Origin: an uncultured Acetatifactor sp.
GTDB lineage: Bacteria; Bacillota; Clostridia; Lachnospirales; Lachnospiraceae
DNA: 19,495 nt
Reading direction: 5' to 3'
Assembly (NCBI GenBank): GCA_910579755.1
Contig: CAJTVB010000030.1
Location: 1-19,495, forward strand
Positions 6,812 through 14,180 of this stretch are shown here, in pieces; the stretch's first letter is position 1, and each line of letters begins with the position of its first letter. The notes under the pieces were generated by a model that worked only from the letters and a program-made list of their open reading frames with translations, had not been told where the DNA came from and did not search any database. The translations under genes and the position numbers were made by a program.

Positions 6812-8644
6812 CTATTTCCGCATGGCGGCCCGCTTCCGCAGGGTGGGATCCAGAATTTTTTTGCGGATCCGAAGCTTGCTGGGGGTCACCTCCAGCAGCT
6901 CGTCAGTGTCGATAAAATCCAGTGCCTGCTCCAACGACAGGATTCTGGGAGGCGTAAGCCGAAGAGCCTCATCAGCGCTGGAGGAACGAGTGTTGGTGAG
7001 CTGCTTTTTCTTGCAGACATTGACCTCGATGTCCTCGCTGCGGCCCGTCTGGCCTACCACCATGCCGGCGTACACCTTTTCGCCGGGGCCGATAAACAGA
7101 CTTCCCCGCTCCTGTGCGTTGTACAGGCCGTAGGTGATGGCCTCGCCCGCCTCGAAGGCGATCAGGGAGCCCTGTCTTCTGTATTGAATATCTCCCTTGT
7201 AGGGGGTGTAGCCGTCAAATACGGTATTCATGATGCCGTTTCCCTTGGTGTCCGTGAGAAACTCTCCCCGGTAGCCGATGAGACCTCTGGCAGGAATGGA
7301 AAATTCCAGCCGGGTGTAGGTGCCGCCTGAGATGGAGGACATATTCTGAAGCTCTCCCTTGCGCTGCCCCAGCTTTTCGATAACGGCTCCGGCAAATTCA
7401 TTGGGCACGTCGATATAACACAGCTCCATAGGCTCCGTGCGCTTACCGTTCTCATCGGTGCGATAGAGAACCTCTGCTTTGCTCACCGCAAATTCGTATC
7501 CTTCCCGGCGCATGTTTTCCACCAGCACGGACAGATGCAGCTCGCCCCGGCCCGAAACCTTGAAGCATTCCGTGGTGTCGGTTTCCTCCACCCGGAGAGA
7601 GACGTCTGTGTTCAGCTCCCGGAACAGTCTGTCCCGGATGTGACGGCTGGTGACATATTTTCCTTCCTGCCCTGCCATGGGAGAATCATTTACCATAAAC
7701 TGCATGGCAATGGTGGGCTCACTGATCTTCTGGAAGGGGATGGGAATCACATGATCGGGAGAGCAGAGGGTGTCGCCGATCCGGATATCGCTGATGCCTG
7801 AAATGGCTACGATAGAGCCTATGCCTGCTTCCCGCACCTCCGTTTTATTCAGCCCGTCAAACTCATACAGCTTGCTGACCTTTACTTTTCTCTGGTTTTC
7901 CGGCTCATGATGATTGCAGATCACCACTTCCTGATTCACCCGGATCACCCCGTTGTCTACCTTGCCTACGCCGATACGTCCCACGTATTCGTTATAGTCG
8001 ATGGTGCTGATCAGAACCTGAGTGCCTGCCTCCGGGTCGCCCTCCGGAGCCGGAATATAGTTTACGATGGTTTCGAATAATGGTTCCATGCTGGTTCCGG
8101 GAACCTGAGGATCCGTAGAAGCCACGCCGGTTTTGGCGGAGGCATATACAAAGGGGCAGTCCAGCTGGGAATCGTCCGCGTCCAGCTCCAGAAACAGCTC
8201 CAGAACCTCGTCCACCACCTCGCCGGGCCGGGCTTCGGGCCGGTCAATCTTGTTGATGCACACGATGACGGGAAGCTTCAGCTCCAGAGCCTTGCGCAGC
8301 ACAAATTTAGTCTGGGGCATGGCGCCCTCAAAAGCGTCTACCACCAGGATGACGCCGTTCACCATCTTGAGTACCCGTTCCACCTCCCCGCCGAAATCAG
8401 CGTGTCCGGGAGTGTCGATGATGTTGATCTTTGTGTTTTTATACATGACGGCAGTGTTTTTGGAGAGAATGGTGATTCCTCTCTCCCGCTCGATGTCGTT
8501 GGAGTCCATGACCCGTTCCGCCACCTCCTGGCCTTCCCGGAACACGCCGCTTTGCTTTAGCAATTCATCTACCAGCGTAGTTTTGCCATGATCCACATGG
8601 GCGATAATGGCAACATTTCTGATATCCTCTCTTTTCTGCTTCAA
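6812..8644 (-). CDS. typA: Translational GTPase TypA/BipA
   Basis: Encodes 610 residues, the usual length. The GTPase domain begins with the P-loop AHVDHGKT (15-22), followed by the switch I element RERGIT, DTPGH and NKID; further domains follow the EF-G-like order, and the C-terminal part contains the TypA-specific GRGELHLSVLVENMRREG and PARGLIGYRGEF stretches. TypA binds the ribosome and is needed for ribosome assembly and stress or cold adaptation. The start codon is TTG (8644-8642), supported by GGGAGG 6-7 bases before it on the minus strand; no ATG lies nearby. It stands alone, convergent with the grpB fusion and separated from it by a strong terminator. Confidence 0.97.
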   Translation of the reverse strand: MKQKREDIRNVAIIAHVDHGKTTLVDELLKQSGVFREGQEVAERVMDSNDIERERGITILSKNTAVMYKNTKINIIDTPGHADFGGEVERVLKMVNGVILVVDAFEGAMPQTKFVLRKALELKLPVIVCINKIDRPEARPGEVVDEVLELFLELDADDSQLDCPFVYASAKTGVASTDPQVPGTSMEPLFETIVNYIPAPEGDPEAGTQVLISTIDYNEYVGRIGVGKVDNGVIRVNQEVVICNHHEPENQRKVKVSKLYEFDGLNKTEVREAGIGSIVAISGISDIRIGDTLCSPDHVIPIPFQKISEPTIAMQFMVNDSPMAGQEGKYVTSRHIRDRLFRELNTDVSLRVEETDTTECFKVSGRGELHLSVLVENMRREGYEFAVSKAEVLYRTDENGKRTEPMELCYIDVPNEFAGAVIEKLGQRKGELQNMSSISGGTYTRLEFSIPARGLIGYRGEFLTDTKGNGIMNTVFDGYTPYKGDIQYRRQGSLIAFEAGEAITYGLYNAQERGSLFIGPGEKVYAGMVVGQTGRSEDIEVNVCKKKQLTNTRSSSADEALRLTPPRILSLEQALDFIDTDELLEVTPSKLRIRKKILDPTLRKRAAMRK

Positions 8645-9134
8645 AAATATACCTCCCTGTCCGCAGGATACCCCCTGTCAGTAATTTTTCCTGCCTGTGC
8701 GGCTGCAATCCGACGGTTTATCTGCATGCAGTTTATAGCAAAACAGACGGACCGCCGGATCAGCAGCACACAGATAGAATTTTTTTCAAAAAATGGTTTA
8801 TTATGGCGGTATTTGTTATATAATTGCGGATAACGTATCAATTTGTTCCAAGGTGTAAATGAAAACATTTGATCCCTTTTCAAACTGCTACAGTATAGCA
8901 CCATTCTGCCGCAGATGCAAGGGTTTGTGCAGGGGGCGGAAAATAAATGAGTGCAAATCAATATCAAGATTAACGGAAAAGTGGTAAAAAATCAAAAAAT
9001 TTAAAGAAAAACGAAGAAATACGCGACGAAAAAGTGTACTAAATATAAGCGTTTTATTGTATATATAGTATTATCCGCGGGTCATGCCCGCGGTGTTACC
9101 GGAAAAAGTCTTAGCGTAAGAAGGGAGAACGAAA
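8645..9134. other. Long intergenic region between typA and ssb-like gene
   Basis: No convincing gene is present. For typA (leftward) there is an extended -10, TGC-TATAAA on the minus strand (complement of 8732-8740), and a more distal TTGATA with a TATAAC-like box around 8814-8843. Rightward, the A/T-rich stretch 8990-9070 contains TATAGT (9064-9069) but no clear -35. A GC-rich hairpin at 9075-9093 lies in the probable leader of the next gene. Confidence 0.4.
9075..9093 (+). repeat. GC-rich hairpin in leader of ssb-like gene
   Basis: CCGCGGG (9075-9081) pairs perfectly with CCCGCGG (9087-9093) around a 5-base loop. There is no T-run after it. It sits 41 bases before the start codon in an otherwise A/T-rich stretch, so it could stabilise or regulate the leader. 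Confidence 0.65.
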
Positions 9135-9764
9135 ATGACAGATAAGGTAATTGAAAACAACCAGGTGACAGTCATGGGGGAGGTCGTGAGCGACTTTTCC
9201 TTCAGTCATGAAATATTCGGGGAAGGATTCTATATGGTAGATGTCAGATGTAAACGCCTCAGCGAAAGCTATGATATCATACCCGTAATGGTATCTGACC
9301 GGCTGCTGGATGTGACTGCGGATTACATGGGAGAGCTGATCTGTGTAAACGGACAGTTCCGCTCCTATAACCGGCATGAGGAGCGGAGAAACCGGCTCGT
9401 GCTGTCAGTATTCGCCAGAGAGGTGAGCTTTATCGATGAGATGGAGGAGAGCTCCAAGACCAACCAGATTTTTCTGGACGGCTATATCTGTAAAGAGCCC
9501 ATTTACCGGAAGACGCCTCTGGGAAGAGAGATCGCGGATCTGCTGCTGGCGGTGAACCGTCCCTACGGCAAATCCGATTATATACCCTGTATCTGCTGGG
9601 GGAGAAATGCCCGATATGCGAATAATTTTAAGGTTGGAGAACGATGCGCAGTGTGGGGCAGGATACAGAGCAGGGAATACATGAAAAAGCTGGATGAGGA
9701 GAATGTGGAGAGAAGAGTGGCTTTTGAGGTGTCCGTAAGCAAGCTGGAGCTAATCGAAGCATAA
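9135..9764 (+). CDS. Tandem OB-fold single-strand DNA-binding-like protein
   Basis: Encodes 209 residues, preceded by AAGGGAG. Two OB-like halves can be seen: residues about 8-98 (NNQVTVMGEVV ... LICVNGQFRSYNRHEERRNRLVLSVFAREV) and about 110-207 (NQIFLDGYICKEPIYRKTPLGREIADLLLAVNR ... WGRNARYANNFKVGERCAVWGRIQSREY ... VAFEVSVSKLE). The second half carries the standard SSB pattern. The protein ends in LELIEA and lacks the acidic DDDIPF-type tip used by canonical SSB to recruit partners, so it is probably a paralogue of the replicative SSB rather than the main one. No replication or competence gene is adjacent. A role in repair or recombination is possible but inferred. Confidence 0.8.
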   Translation: MTDKVIENNQVTVMGEVVSDFSFSHEIFGEGFYMVDVRCKRLSESYDIIPVMVSDRLLDVTADYMGELICVNGQFRSYNRHEERRNRLVLSVFAREVSFIDEMEESSKTNQIFLDGYICKEPIYRKTPLGREIADLLLAVNRPYGKSDYIPCICWGRNARYANNFKVGERCAVWGRIQSREYMKKLDEENVERRVAFEVSVSKLELIEA

Positions 9765-9777
9765 AGAGAAGAAAGGT

Positions 9778-9806
9778 TTGCCAAAAATAGGATAATATGG
9801 TATTCT
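9778..9806 (+). promoter_or_regulatory. Candidate promoter of corrinoid adenosyltransferase
   Basis: TTGCCA (9778-9783) and TATTCT (9801-9806) are 17 bases apart, just after the stop of the ssb-like gene. The boxes are only partly consensus. Confidence 0.4.
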
Positions 9807-9856
9807 GACATAAAAGGCTGACCTCCGGCAGGAGCAGAGAAGGGATGGGGTGCGTT

Positions 9857-10354
9857 ATGGCGAAAGGCTTGATTTACATATATGCCGGCGACGGACGAGG
9901 CAAATCACCTGCGGCGATCGGGAGGGCTGTGCAGGCAGCAGCAGAGGGAAAAAGCGTGATGATTATCCAGTTCTTAAAGGGAAAAGGGCTGGGAGAGTCC
10001 GATTTTGTCCGCAGGATGGAGCCGGAGATCAGGCTGTTCCATTTCGAAAAGTCAGGTGAAAATTTTGAGCAGCTGTCGGAGGAGAAAAAGCAGGAGGAAA
10101 TCGGCAATATCAGAAATGGCTTGAATTTTGCAAAAAAGGTGCTGGCCACAGGGGGCTGTGATCTTTTGATTCTGGATGAGGTTTTAGGACTGGTGGAGCG
10201 GAATATTGTTACGGTGGAGGACGTGAAGGCCATGCTGGAAAGCCGGGAGGAGACCAGTGTGATCCTTACAGGCATCAAGCTCCGCGATGAGATCTGTGTG
10301 CTGGCCGATGAGGTGTCGAAAATAGAGACCGTAAAATTTAAGGTATGGGAATAA
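9857..10354 (+). CDS. Corrinoid adenosyltransferase, CobA/BtuR type
   Basis: Encodes 165 residues from ATG 9857 (MAKGLIYIYAGDG), or 169 from ATG 9845; the family usually begins at the former. The P-loop GDGRGKSPAA (11-20) corresponds to GDGKGKTTAA of CobA/BtuR, followed by VMIIQFLKG and, later, CDLLILDEVLGLVERNIV, the Walker B region typical of the family, and the C-terminal VILTGIKLRDEI segment. The enzyme transfers the adenosyl group of ATP to cob(I)alamin or cobinamide. Gly-Lys-Ser-Pro replaces the usual Gly-Lys-Thr-Thr; the first Ser can serve as the Mg ligand, but the Pro is unusual. No other B12 gene and no cobalamin riboswitch is visible, so it may serve salvage. Confidence 0.85.
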   Translation: MAKGLIYIYAGDGRGKSPAAIGRAVQAAAEGKSVMIIQFLKGKGLGESDFVRRMEPEIRLFHFEKSGENFEQLSEEKKQEEIGNIRNGLNFAKKVLATGGCDLLILDEVLGLVERNIVTVEDVKAMLESREETSVILTGIKLRDEICVLADEVSKIETVKFKVWE

Positions 10355-10359
10355 AAGGA

Positions 10360-10388
10360 TTGACACTTTCCGCCAGGAATGTTATGCT
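10360..10388 (+). promoter_or_regulatory. Promoter of lysine riboswitch-dapAB unit
   Basis: TTGACA (10360-10365) and TATGCT (10383-10388) are separated by the ideal 17 bases. Transcription would start near 10395, a few bases before the riboswitch core. Confidence 0.8.
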
Positions 10389-10395
10389 ACAAAAT

Positions 10396-10617
10396 ATAGA
10401 GATAGAGGTCGCGTGATTTATGAGTACCTTTTTTGATACGGCAGGCGTAGATGAGAAAAAGGGAAAGGGGAGAACGCCGAAAGAGGAGATTTTCTGCAGG
10501 TCAAATCTTGGGCATACGGTTAAAAGCTGTATGACTGTCATCTGGATACCGGATGGAGCGCTATCGGAAATATCCTGAAGGATTGACCGCCGGCGTATTG
10601 TTTCGCCGGCGTTTTTT
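10396..10617 (+). promoter_or_regulatory. Lysine riboswitch (L box) with terminator
   Basis: The RNA matches the conserved L-box core: AGATAGAGGTCGCG near the 5' end, GAGTA shortly after, GGAAAGGGGAGAACGCCGAAA in the middle, then CTGTCATCTGGA and GGAGCGCTATC near the 3' end. GATAG (10401-10405) pairs with CTATC (10561-10565) to close the P1 helix. I recognise these blocks from the Bacillus subtilis lysC leader. The aptamer spans about 10396-10575 and the terminator 10588-10617. High lysine should favour termination ahead of dapA, the first gene of the lysine branch. A 52-codon open frame inside it is fortuitous. Confidence 0.93.
10588..10617 (+). terminator. Intrinsic terminator, expression platform of lysine riboswitch
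   Basis: CGCCGGCG (10588-10595) pairs with CGCCGGCG (10604-10611) around an 8-base loop, followed directly by six T (10612-10617). Confidence 0.92.
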
Positions 10618-10689
10618 ATCATATCAGAAAGTTCTTCATTCTTTCCTGTATGATAAAAGCCCCATTGGGCAGAAAAATGGAGGTAAAAA

Positions 10690-11580
10690 ATGGCGATTTT
10701 TAAAGGGGCGGGCGTGGCTATAGTCACACCCATGCATGACAACGGAGAAGTAAATTACGAGCAGTTTGCCGAGCTGGTGGAATTCCAGATTGCAGGGGGG
10801 ATCGATGCCATTATAGTATGCGGTACTACAGGAGAAGCATCTACCCTGACCCATGAGGAGCATCTGGACGTGATCCGGTACTGCGTAAAGACGGTGGCAG
10901 GAAGGGTTCCGGTGATTGCGGGAACGGGTTCCAACTGTACGGAGACGGCCATATATCTTTCCAGGGAGGCGGAGGAGGCCGGAGCAGACGGACTGCTCTT
11001 GGTCAGTCCCTACTATAATAAGGCAACTCAGAAGGGGCTGTACGCACATTTTAAGGCAATTGCAGATGCCGTAAAGATTCCCTGCCTGTTGTACAATGTG
11101 CCGGGAAGAACCGGGTGCAATATTCTTCCGGAGACGATCGTCCGGCTGTGCCGGGATACGGAAAATATTGTAGGTGTCAAGGAGGCCAGCGGCAATATCA
11201 GCCAGATCGCCCGTCTGGCGGCTCTGGCGGAAGGATGTGTGGACATTTATTCCGGAAACGACGATCAGATTGTACCGATCATGTCTCTGGGAGGACTGGG
11301 GGTCATTTCCGTGCTGGCCAATGTGGCGCCGGCTCAGACACATGAGATCTGCCGTACATACCTGGATGGGGATGTCAGAGGGAGCTGCAGGCTGCAGCTG
11401 CAGGCTATGAACTTGTGCGGCGAGCTGTTTAGCGAGGTAAATCCGATCCCTGTGAAGAAGGCTTTAAACCTTATGGGTATGGGCGCCGGCACGCTGAGAA
11501 TGCCTCTCACGGAGATGGAGCCTGCAAATGCGGAGCGCCTGGAGCAGGCCATGAAGGCATATGGTATTTTGGGCGATTAG
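10690..11580 (+). CDS. dapA: 4-hydroxy-tetrahydrodipicolinate synthase
   Basis: Encodes 296 residues, the usual length. It condenses pyruvate with aspartate semialdehyde, the first step of the diaminopimelate/lysine branch in the cytoplasm. The (beta/alpha)8 barrel residues are all present: GTTGEA (45-50), Tyr109 in SPYYNK, Tyr135 in YNVPGRTG with Arg140, and the Schiff-base Lys164 in VGVKEASGN. The start has TGGAGG about 9 bases before it. Expression is under the lysine riboswitch and terminator directly upstream, which also confirms the assignment over N-acetylneuraminate lyase-type relatives. dapB follows after 37 bases in the same operon. Confidence 0.97.
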   Translation: MAIFKGAGVAIVTPMHDNGEVNYEQFAELVEFQIAGGIDAIIVCGTTGEASTLTHEEHLDVIRYCVKTVAGRVPVIAGTGSNCTETAIYLSREAEEAGADGLLLVSPYYNKATQKGLYAHFKAIADAVKIPCLLYNVPGRTGCNILPETIVRLCRDTENIVGVKEASGNISQIARLAALAEGCVDIYSGNDDQIVPIMSLGGLGVISVLANVAPAQTHEICRTYLDGDVRGSCRLQLQAMNLCGELFSEVNPIPVKKALNLMGMGAGTLRMPLTEMEPANAERLEQAMKAYGILGD

Positions 11581-11617
11581 TATCACTGAATAGACGTATA
11601 CGCAAAGAGGTGTAAGA

Positions 11618-12397
11618 ATGATAAAAATTTTATTGCACGGATGCAACGGAAAGATGGGGCAGGTGATAAGCGGTCTGCTCGCTGCCGACAGTGAGGCAGA
11701 GGTGGCTGCGGGGGTGGATGCTTTTGATGACGGACATAACCCGTATCCTGTTTTTTCTCATATCAGCCAGTGCAGTGTGGAGGCGGACTGTGTCATTGAT
11801 TTTTCAGTGTCTTCGGCTGTAGATGGTCTGCTGGACTATTGTGCAGAAAAAAAACTTCCCTGCGTGCTTTGTACCACGGGACTTGACAATGATCAGCTGG
11901 AAAGGGTCAGGAAGGTATCAGAGAGCACGGCTGTTTTACGGTCAGCCAATATGTCCCTGGGAATCAATCTGATGCTGCGGCTTTTGAAAAAAGCTGCGGG
12001 AATTTTGATGCCTGCCGGCTTTGACATGGAGATCGTGGAAAAGCATCACAGGCTGAAGCTGGATGCACCCAGCGGCACGGCTTTGGCGCTGGCGGATTCT
12101 GTCAACGAGGAATTCGGCAGCGAATATGAATATGTATATGACAGAACGGCCAGAAGAGAACGCCGCCCTGACAAGGAGATCGGGATCAGCGCCGTTCGGG
12201 GAGGCACTATCGTAGGAGAACATGATGTAATATTTGCTGGTGTGGATGAAGTGATCACATTTTCTCATACCGCATATTCCAAAGCTGTGTTTGGCAAGGG
12301 AGCGGTTCAGGCCGCAAAGTTTCTTGCTGGAAAGCCTGCCGGAATGTACGATATGAGCAATGTGATCGATGCGGTTCTGAATAGAAAACCAGATTAG
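11618..12397 (+). CDS. dapB: 4-hydroxy-tetrahydrodipicolinate reductase
   Basis: Encodes 259 residues. It reduces the DapA product with NAD(P)H. The N-terminal Rossmann motif is GCNGKMG (8-14); the family signature EKHHRLKLDAPSGTA (141-155) has the catalytic His143/144 region, Lys147 and the substrate-binding PSGT; CTTG (85-88) is the conserved nucleotide-site loop. The start is preceded by GAGGTG. It lies 37 bases behind dapA and shares its lysine riboswitch control. Its TAG stop (12395-12397) overlaps by 4 bases the stop end of the convergent lipoprotein gene, with no terminator between them. Confidence 0.97.
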   Translation: MIKILLHGCNGKMGQVISGLLAADSEAEVAAGVDAFDDGHNPYPVFSHISQCSVEADCVIDFSVSSAVDGLLDYCAEKKLPCVLCTTGLDNDQLERVRKVSESTAVLRSANMSLGINLMLRLLKKAAGILMPAGFDMEIVEKHHRLKLDAPSGTALALADSVNEEFGSEYEYVYDRTARRERRPDKEIGISAVRGGTIVGEHDVIFAGVDEVITFSHTAYSKAVFGKGAVQAAKFLAGKPAGMYDMSNVIDAVLNRKPD

Positions 12398-13101
12398 TAG
12401 GTCATCGCCCCGCCGCTGATACCAAGGCCGTTGTTGACAGAGCTGCCGCCGGAGATACCGTTGCCGGTGCTGTTGCTGATGGACCTGCCGCCGGAGATAC
12501 CGTTGCCGGTGCTGTTGCTGATGGACCTGCCGCCGGAGATACCGTTGCCGGAGCCGTTGTTTACAGATCTGCTCCTGGAGCCGCTGCTGGCAGATCCATT
12601 GCCGGTAGTGGAGCCGGAGCTGCTATTAGCTGCATCATTATCAATGCTGTCGTTCATATCATTATTAGCAGAGCCGTTGTCATTAGAGCCGTTTTCACTG
12701 GTTACATCATTGTTTTCCGTTCCGTTTCCCAAAAGATCGTCGGTGATGTCGGAGACACCATCTCCGATATCATCAGCCACATCGGAAGCGACGCTTCCCG
12801 CATCATCCAAAAGGGAATCGTCATTTCCTGAGGAACCTTCTGTTACGGAATTGTTATAATTGTTGTCATTTCCGGCAGAGTCTTCCGTGCCTGCCTGGGA
12901 ACTGTCATTGTTTGCAGAACTGCCCGACGTATTGCCGCCGGCAGTTCCGGATCCATCCTGGGTGCTGTTTCCGGCCATGCTGCCGGAATTGCTGCTGTCC
13001 TTGTTCTTGTCGGTACAGGCTGTAGCCAGACACATAAAGGTCAGCACCAGGCCGATTGCGAGAAGCTTTTTAGCCCCTGCAGAATACATAGATTTTTTCA
13101 T
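12394..13101 (-). CDS. Low-complexity Ser/Asn/Gly-rich lipoprotein with tandem repeats
   Basis: Encodes 235 residues from ATG 13101 (MKKSMYSAGAKK), which has GGAGGAG just upstream; the frame is open to 13173 but that extension has no ribosome site and would bury the signal peptide. The lipobox is LATAC with Cys29 as the lipidated residue, so the protein is anchored outside the membrane. The rest is almost entirely Ser, Asn, Gly, Asp and Thr, with an acidic stretch (LLDDAGSVASDVADDIGDGVS) near the middle. The C-terminus has a 14-residue repeat GNGISGGRSISNST twice, then a diverged copy. No known domain is recognised. It may be an unstructured surface spacer or adhesin-like tether. It is tail to tail with dapB, overlapping by 4 bases. 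Confidence 0.8.
   Translation of the reverse strand: MKKSMYSAGAKKLLAIGLVLTFMCLATACTDKNKDSSNSGSMAGNSTQDGSGTAGGNTSGSSANNDSSQAGTEDSAGNDNNYNNSVTEGSSGNDDSLLDDAGSVASDVADDIGDGVSDITDDLLGNGTENNDVTSENGSNDNGSANNDMNDSIDNDAANSSSGSTTGNGSASSGSRSRSVNNGSGNGISGGRSISNSTGNGISGGRSISNSTGNGISGGSSVNNGLGISGGAMTY
12443..12568. repeat. 42-bp tandem repeat, three units, in lipoprotein gene
   Basis: Units begin at 12443, 12485 and 12527, each with CTGCCGCCGGAGATACCG. The first two are nearly identical along their length and the third diverges in its second half. Being a multiple of three, the unit keeps the reading frame, so copy-number change would lengthen or shorten the protein C-terminus by 14 residues. Confidence 0.9.
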
Positions 13102-13233
13102 AGTCTCCTCCTTATGGCATTGCATTATGCTGAAATCGTTACTGTCTGCTCCGCTTTCAGTCAATTTAATCATTCGCTGCGGACAACAAATGATCTGCGG
13201 ATATTATGTGGAGATACGGAAATTATATTCAGG

Positions 13234-13257
13234 AAAATATATCGAAAAATATATTTT
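13234..13257. repeat. A/T-rich inverted repeat upstream of hisA
   Basis: AAAATATAT (13234-13242) and ATATATTTT (13249-13257) form a perfect 9-bp stem with a 6-base loop. It lies between the divergent lipoprotein and hisA genes (gap 13102-13294) and could be a regulatory site; no clear -35/-10 pair is seen for either gene. Confidence 0.5.
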
Positions 13258-13294
13258 TGAGCATTTTTTCTCTAAACATATGACGAGGTATCAA

Positions 13295-14071
13295 ATGGAA
13301 TTCAGACCATGCATCGATATTCATAATGGAAAAGTAAAACAGATTGTAGGCGGCAGCCTGCAGGATTTGGGAAACCGGGCGGAAGAAAACTTTGTGGCAC
13401 AACAGGATGCCGCTTTTTTTGCGCGCATGTATCGGGAAGCGGGAATAAAGGGAGGACATATCATTCTGCTGAATCCGGAGGGCAGCGAGTACTATCCGGA
13501 TACGAAAATGCAGGCTGTTGCCGCACTGAGGGCATATCCCGGGGGAATGCAGGTGGGAGGCGGGATCACGGAGGACAATGCCGGGGAGTTTCTGGATGCA
13601 GGAGCTTCTCATGTGATCGTGACTTCCTATGTATTTCAGGATGGCAGAATCCGTTTTGACAGACTGGATAGATTGAAAAATAAAATAGGGAAAGAGCGGC
13701 TTGTTCTGGATCTGAGCTGTAAAAAAACGGAAAAAGGATATCTTATCGTTACGGACCGGTGGCAGAAGCTCACGGAGGAAAGGGTGGAAGAGTCGCTGCT
13801 GGAAAGGCTTTCCTGTTATTGTGACGAGTTTTTGATACATGCCGTGGATGTGGAAGGAAGAGCGGAGGGAATCGAAAAGGAATTGGCGGCATTGCTGGGG
13901 ACATGGGAAGGGAAGCCTATGACCTATGCGGGAGGAGTGCAATGCTATGAGGATTTGGAGCTTCTGCGCCGTCTGGGGAATAACCGGCTGAATGTAACGG
14001 TGGGAAGCGCGCTGGACTTGTTTGGCGGACCCTTAAAGTGGCAGCGTGTTCTGGAAATCTGCGGTGAGTAA
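13295..14071 (+). CDS. hisA: Eukaryotic-type HisA (ProFAR isomerase, HIS6-like)
   Basis: Encodes 258 residues from ATG 13295 (GAGG at 13285-13288; ATG 13280 is an alternative; the frame is open far upstream but that part is antisense to the lipoprotein). The enzyme isomerises ProFAR in histidine synthesis. The sequence follows the eukaryotic HIS6 branch: FRPCIDIHNGKVKQIVGG (3-20), QVGGGI (86-91), VIVTS (107-111), LVLDLSCKKT (136-145), DEFLIHAVDVEG (177-188) and VGSALDLFGG (236-245). Asp8 and Asp185 are at the expected catalytic positions. Ordinary bacterial HisA begins differently and lacks the DLSCKKT and FLIHAVDVEG blocks. No other his gene is nearby, so it is detached from any his operon. 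Confidence 0.9.
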   Translation: MEFRPCIDIHNGKVKQIVGGSLQDLGNRAEENFVAQQDAAFFARMYREAGIKGGHIILLNPEGSEYYPDTKMQAVAALRAYPGGMQVGGGITEDNAGEFLDAGASHVIVTSYVFQDGRIRFDRLDRLKNKIGKERLVLDLSCKKTEKGYLIVTDRWQKLTEERVEESLLERLSCYCDEFLIHAVDVEGRAEGIEKELAALLGTWEGKPMTYAGGVQCYEDLELLRRLGNNRLNVTVGSALDLFGGPLKWQRVLEICGE

Positions 14072-14125
14072 TGAATATATTTTTGGCTTTTCTTAGGAAA
14101 ATATTACAAAAATATTAAATTTTCA

Positions 14126-14154
14126 TTGATGTTAAAAGTTGTCTGTGGTAAAAT
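14126..14154 (+). promoter_or_regulatory. Candidate promoter of LytM-like/bactofilin genes
   Basis: TTGATG (14126-14131) and TAAAAT (14149-14154) with a 17-base spacer, 26 bases before the start of the LytM-like gene. Confidence 0.55.
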
Positions 14155-14180
14155 AATAGAGTTTACCGGAGGTGACTTTT

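Noticed and set aside
8133..8591. Rightward 152-residue open frame opposite typA, and another at 6788-7330
   Set aside because: They are antisense to the highly conserved TypA coding sequence, have low-complexity Ser/Arg-rich translations and no suitable ribosome site.
8641..8967. Leftward 108-residue frame in the typA upstream region
   Set aside because: Translation has no recognisable features, and the region is better explained as the typA leader and promoter.
10420..10578. 52-codon open frame (MSTFFDTAGVDEKK...) with its own promoter and terminator, looking like a small gene
   Set aside because: The same bases match the conserved core of the lysine riboswitch from end to end, and the following dapA fits; the frame is fortuitous.
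12431..12859. Rightward frame of repeated LLMDLPPEIPLPV-like residues
   Set aside because: It is the complement of the lipoprotein repeat region. The minus-strand reading has a ribosome site, signal peptide and lipobox; this one has none.
12860..13294. N-terminal extension of HisA (about 145 extra residues)
   Set aside because: Most of it is antisense to the lipoprotein gene, and the protein homology begins exactly at ATG 13295 with a ribosome site.
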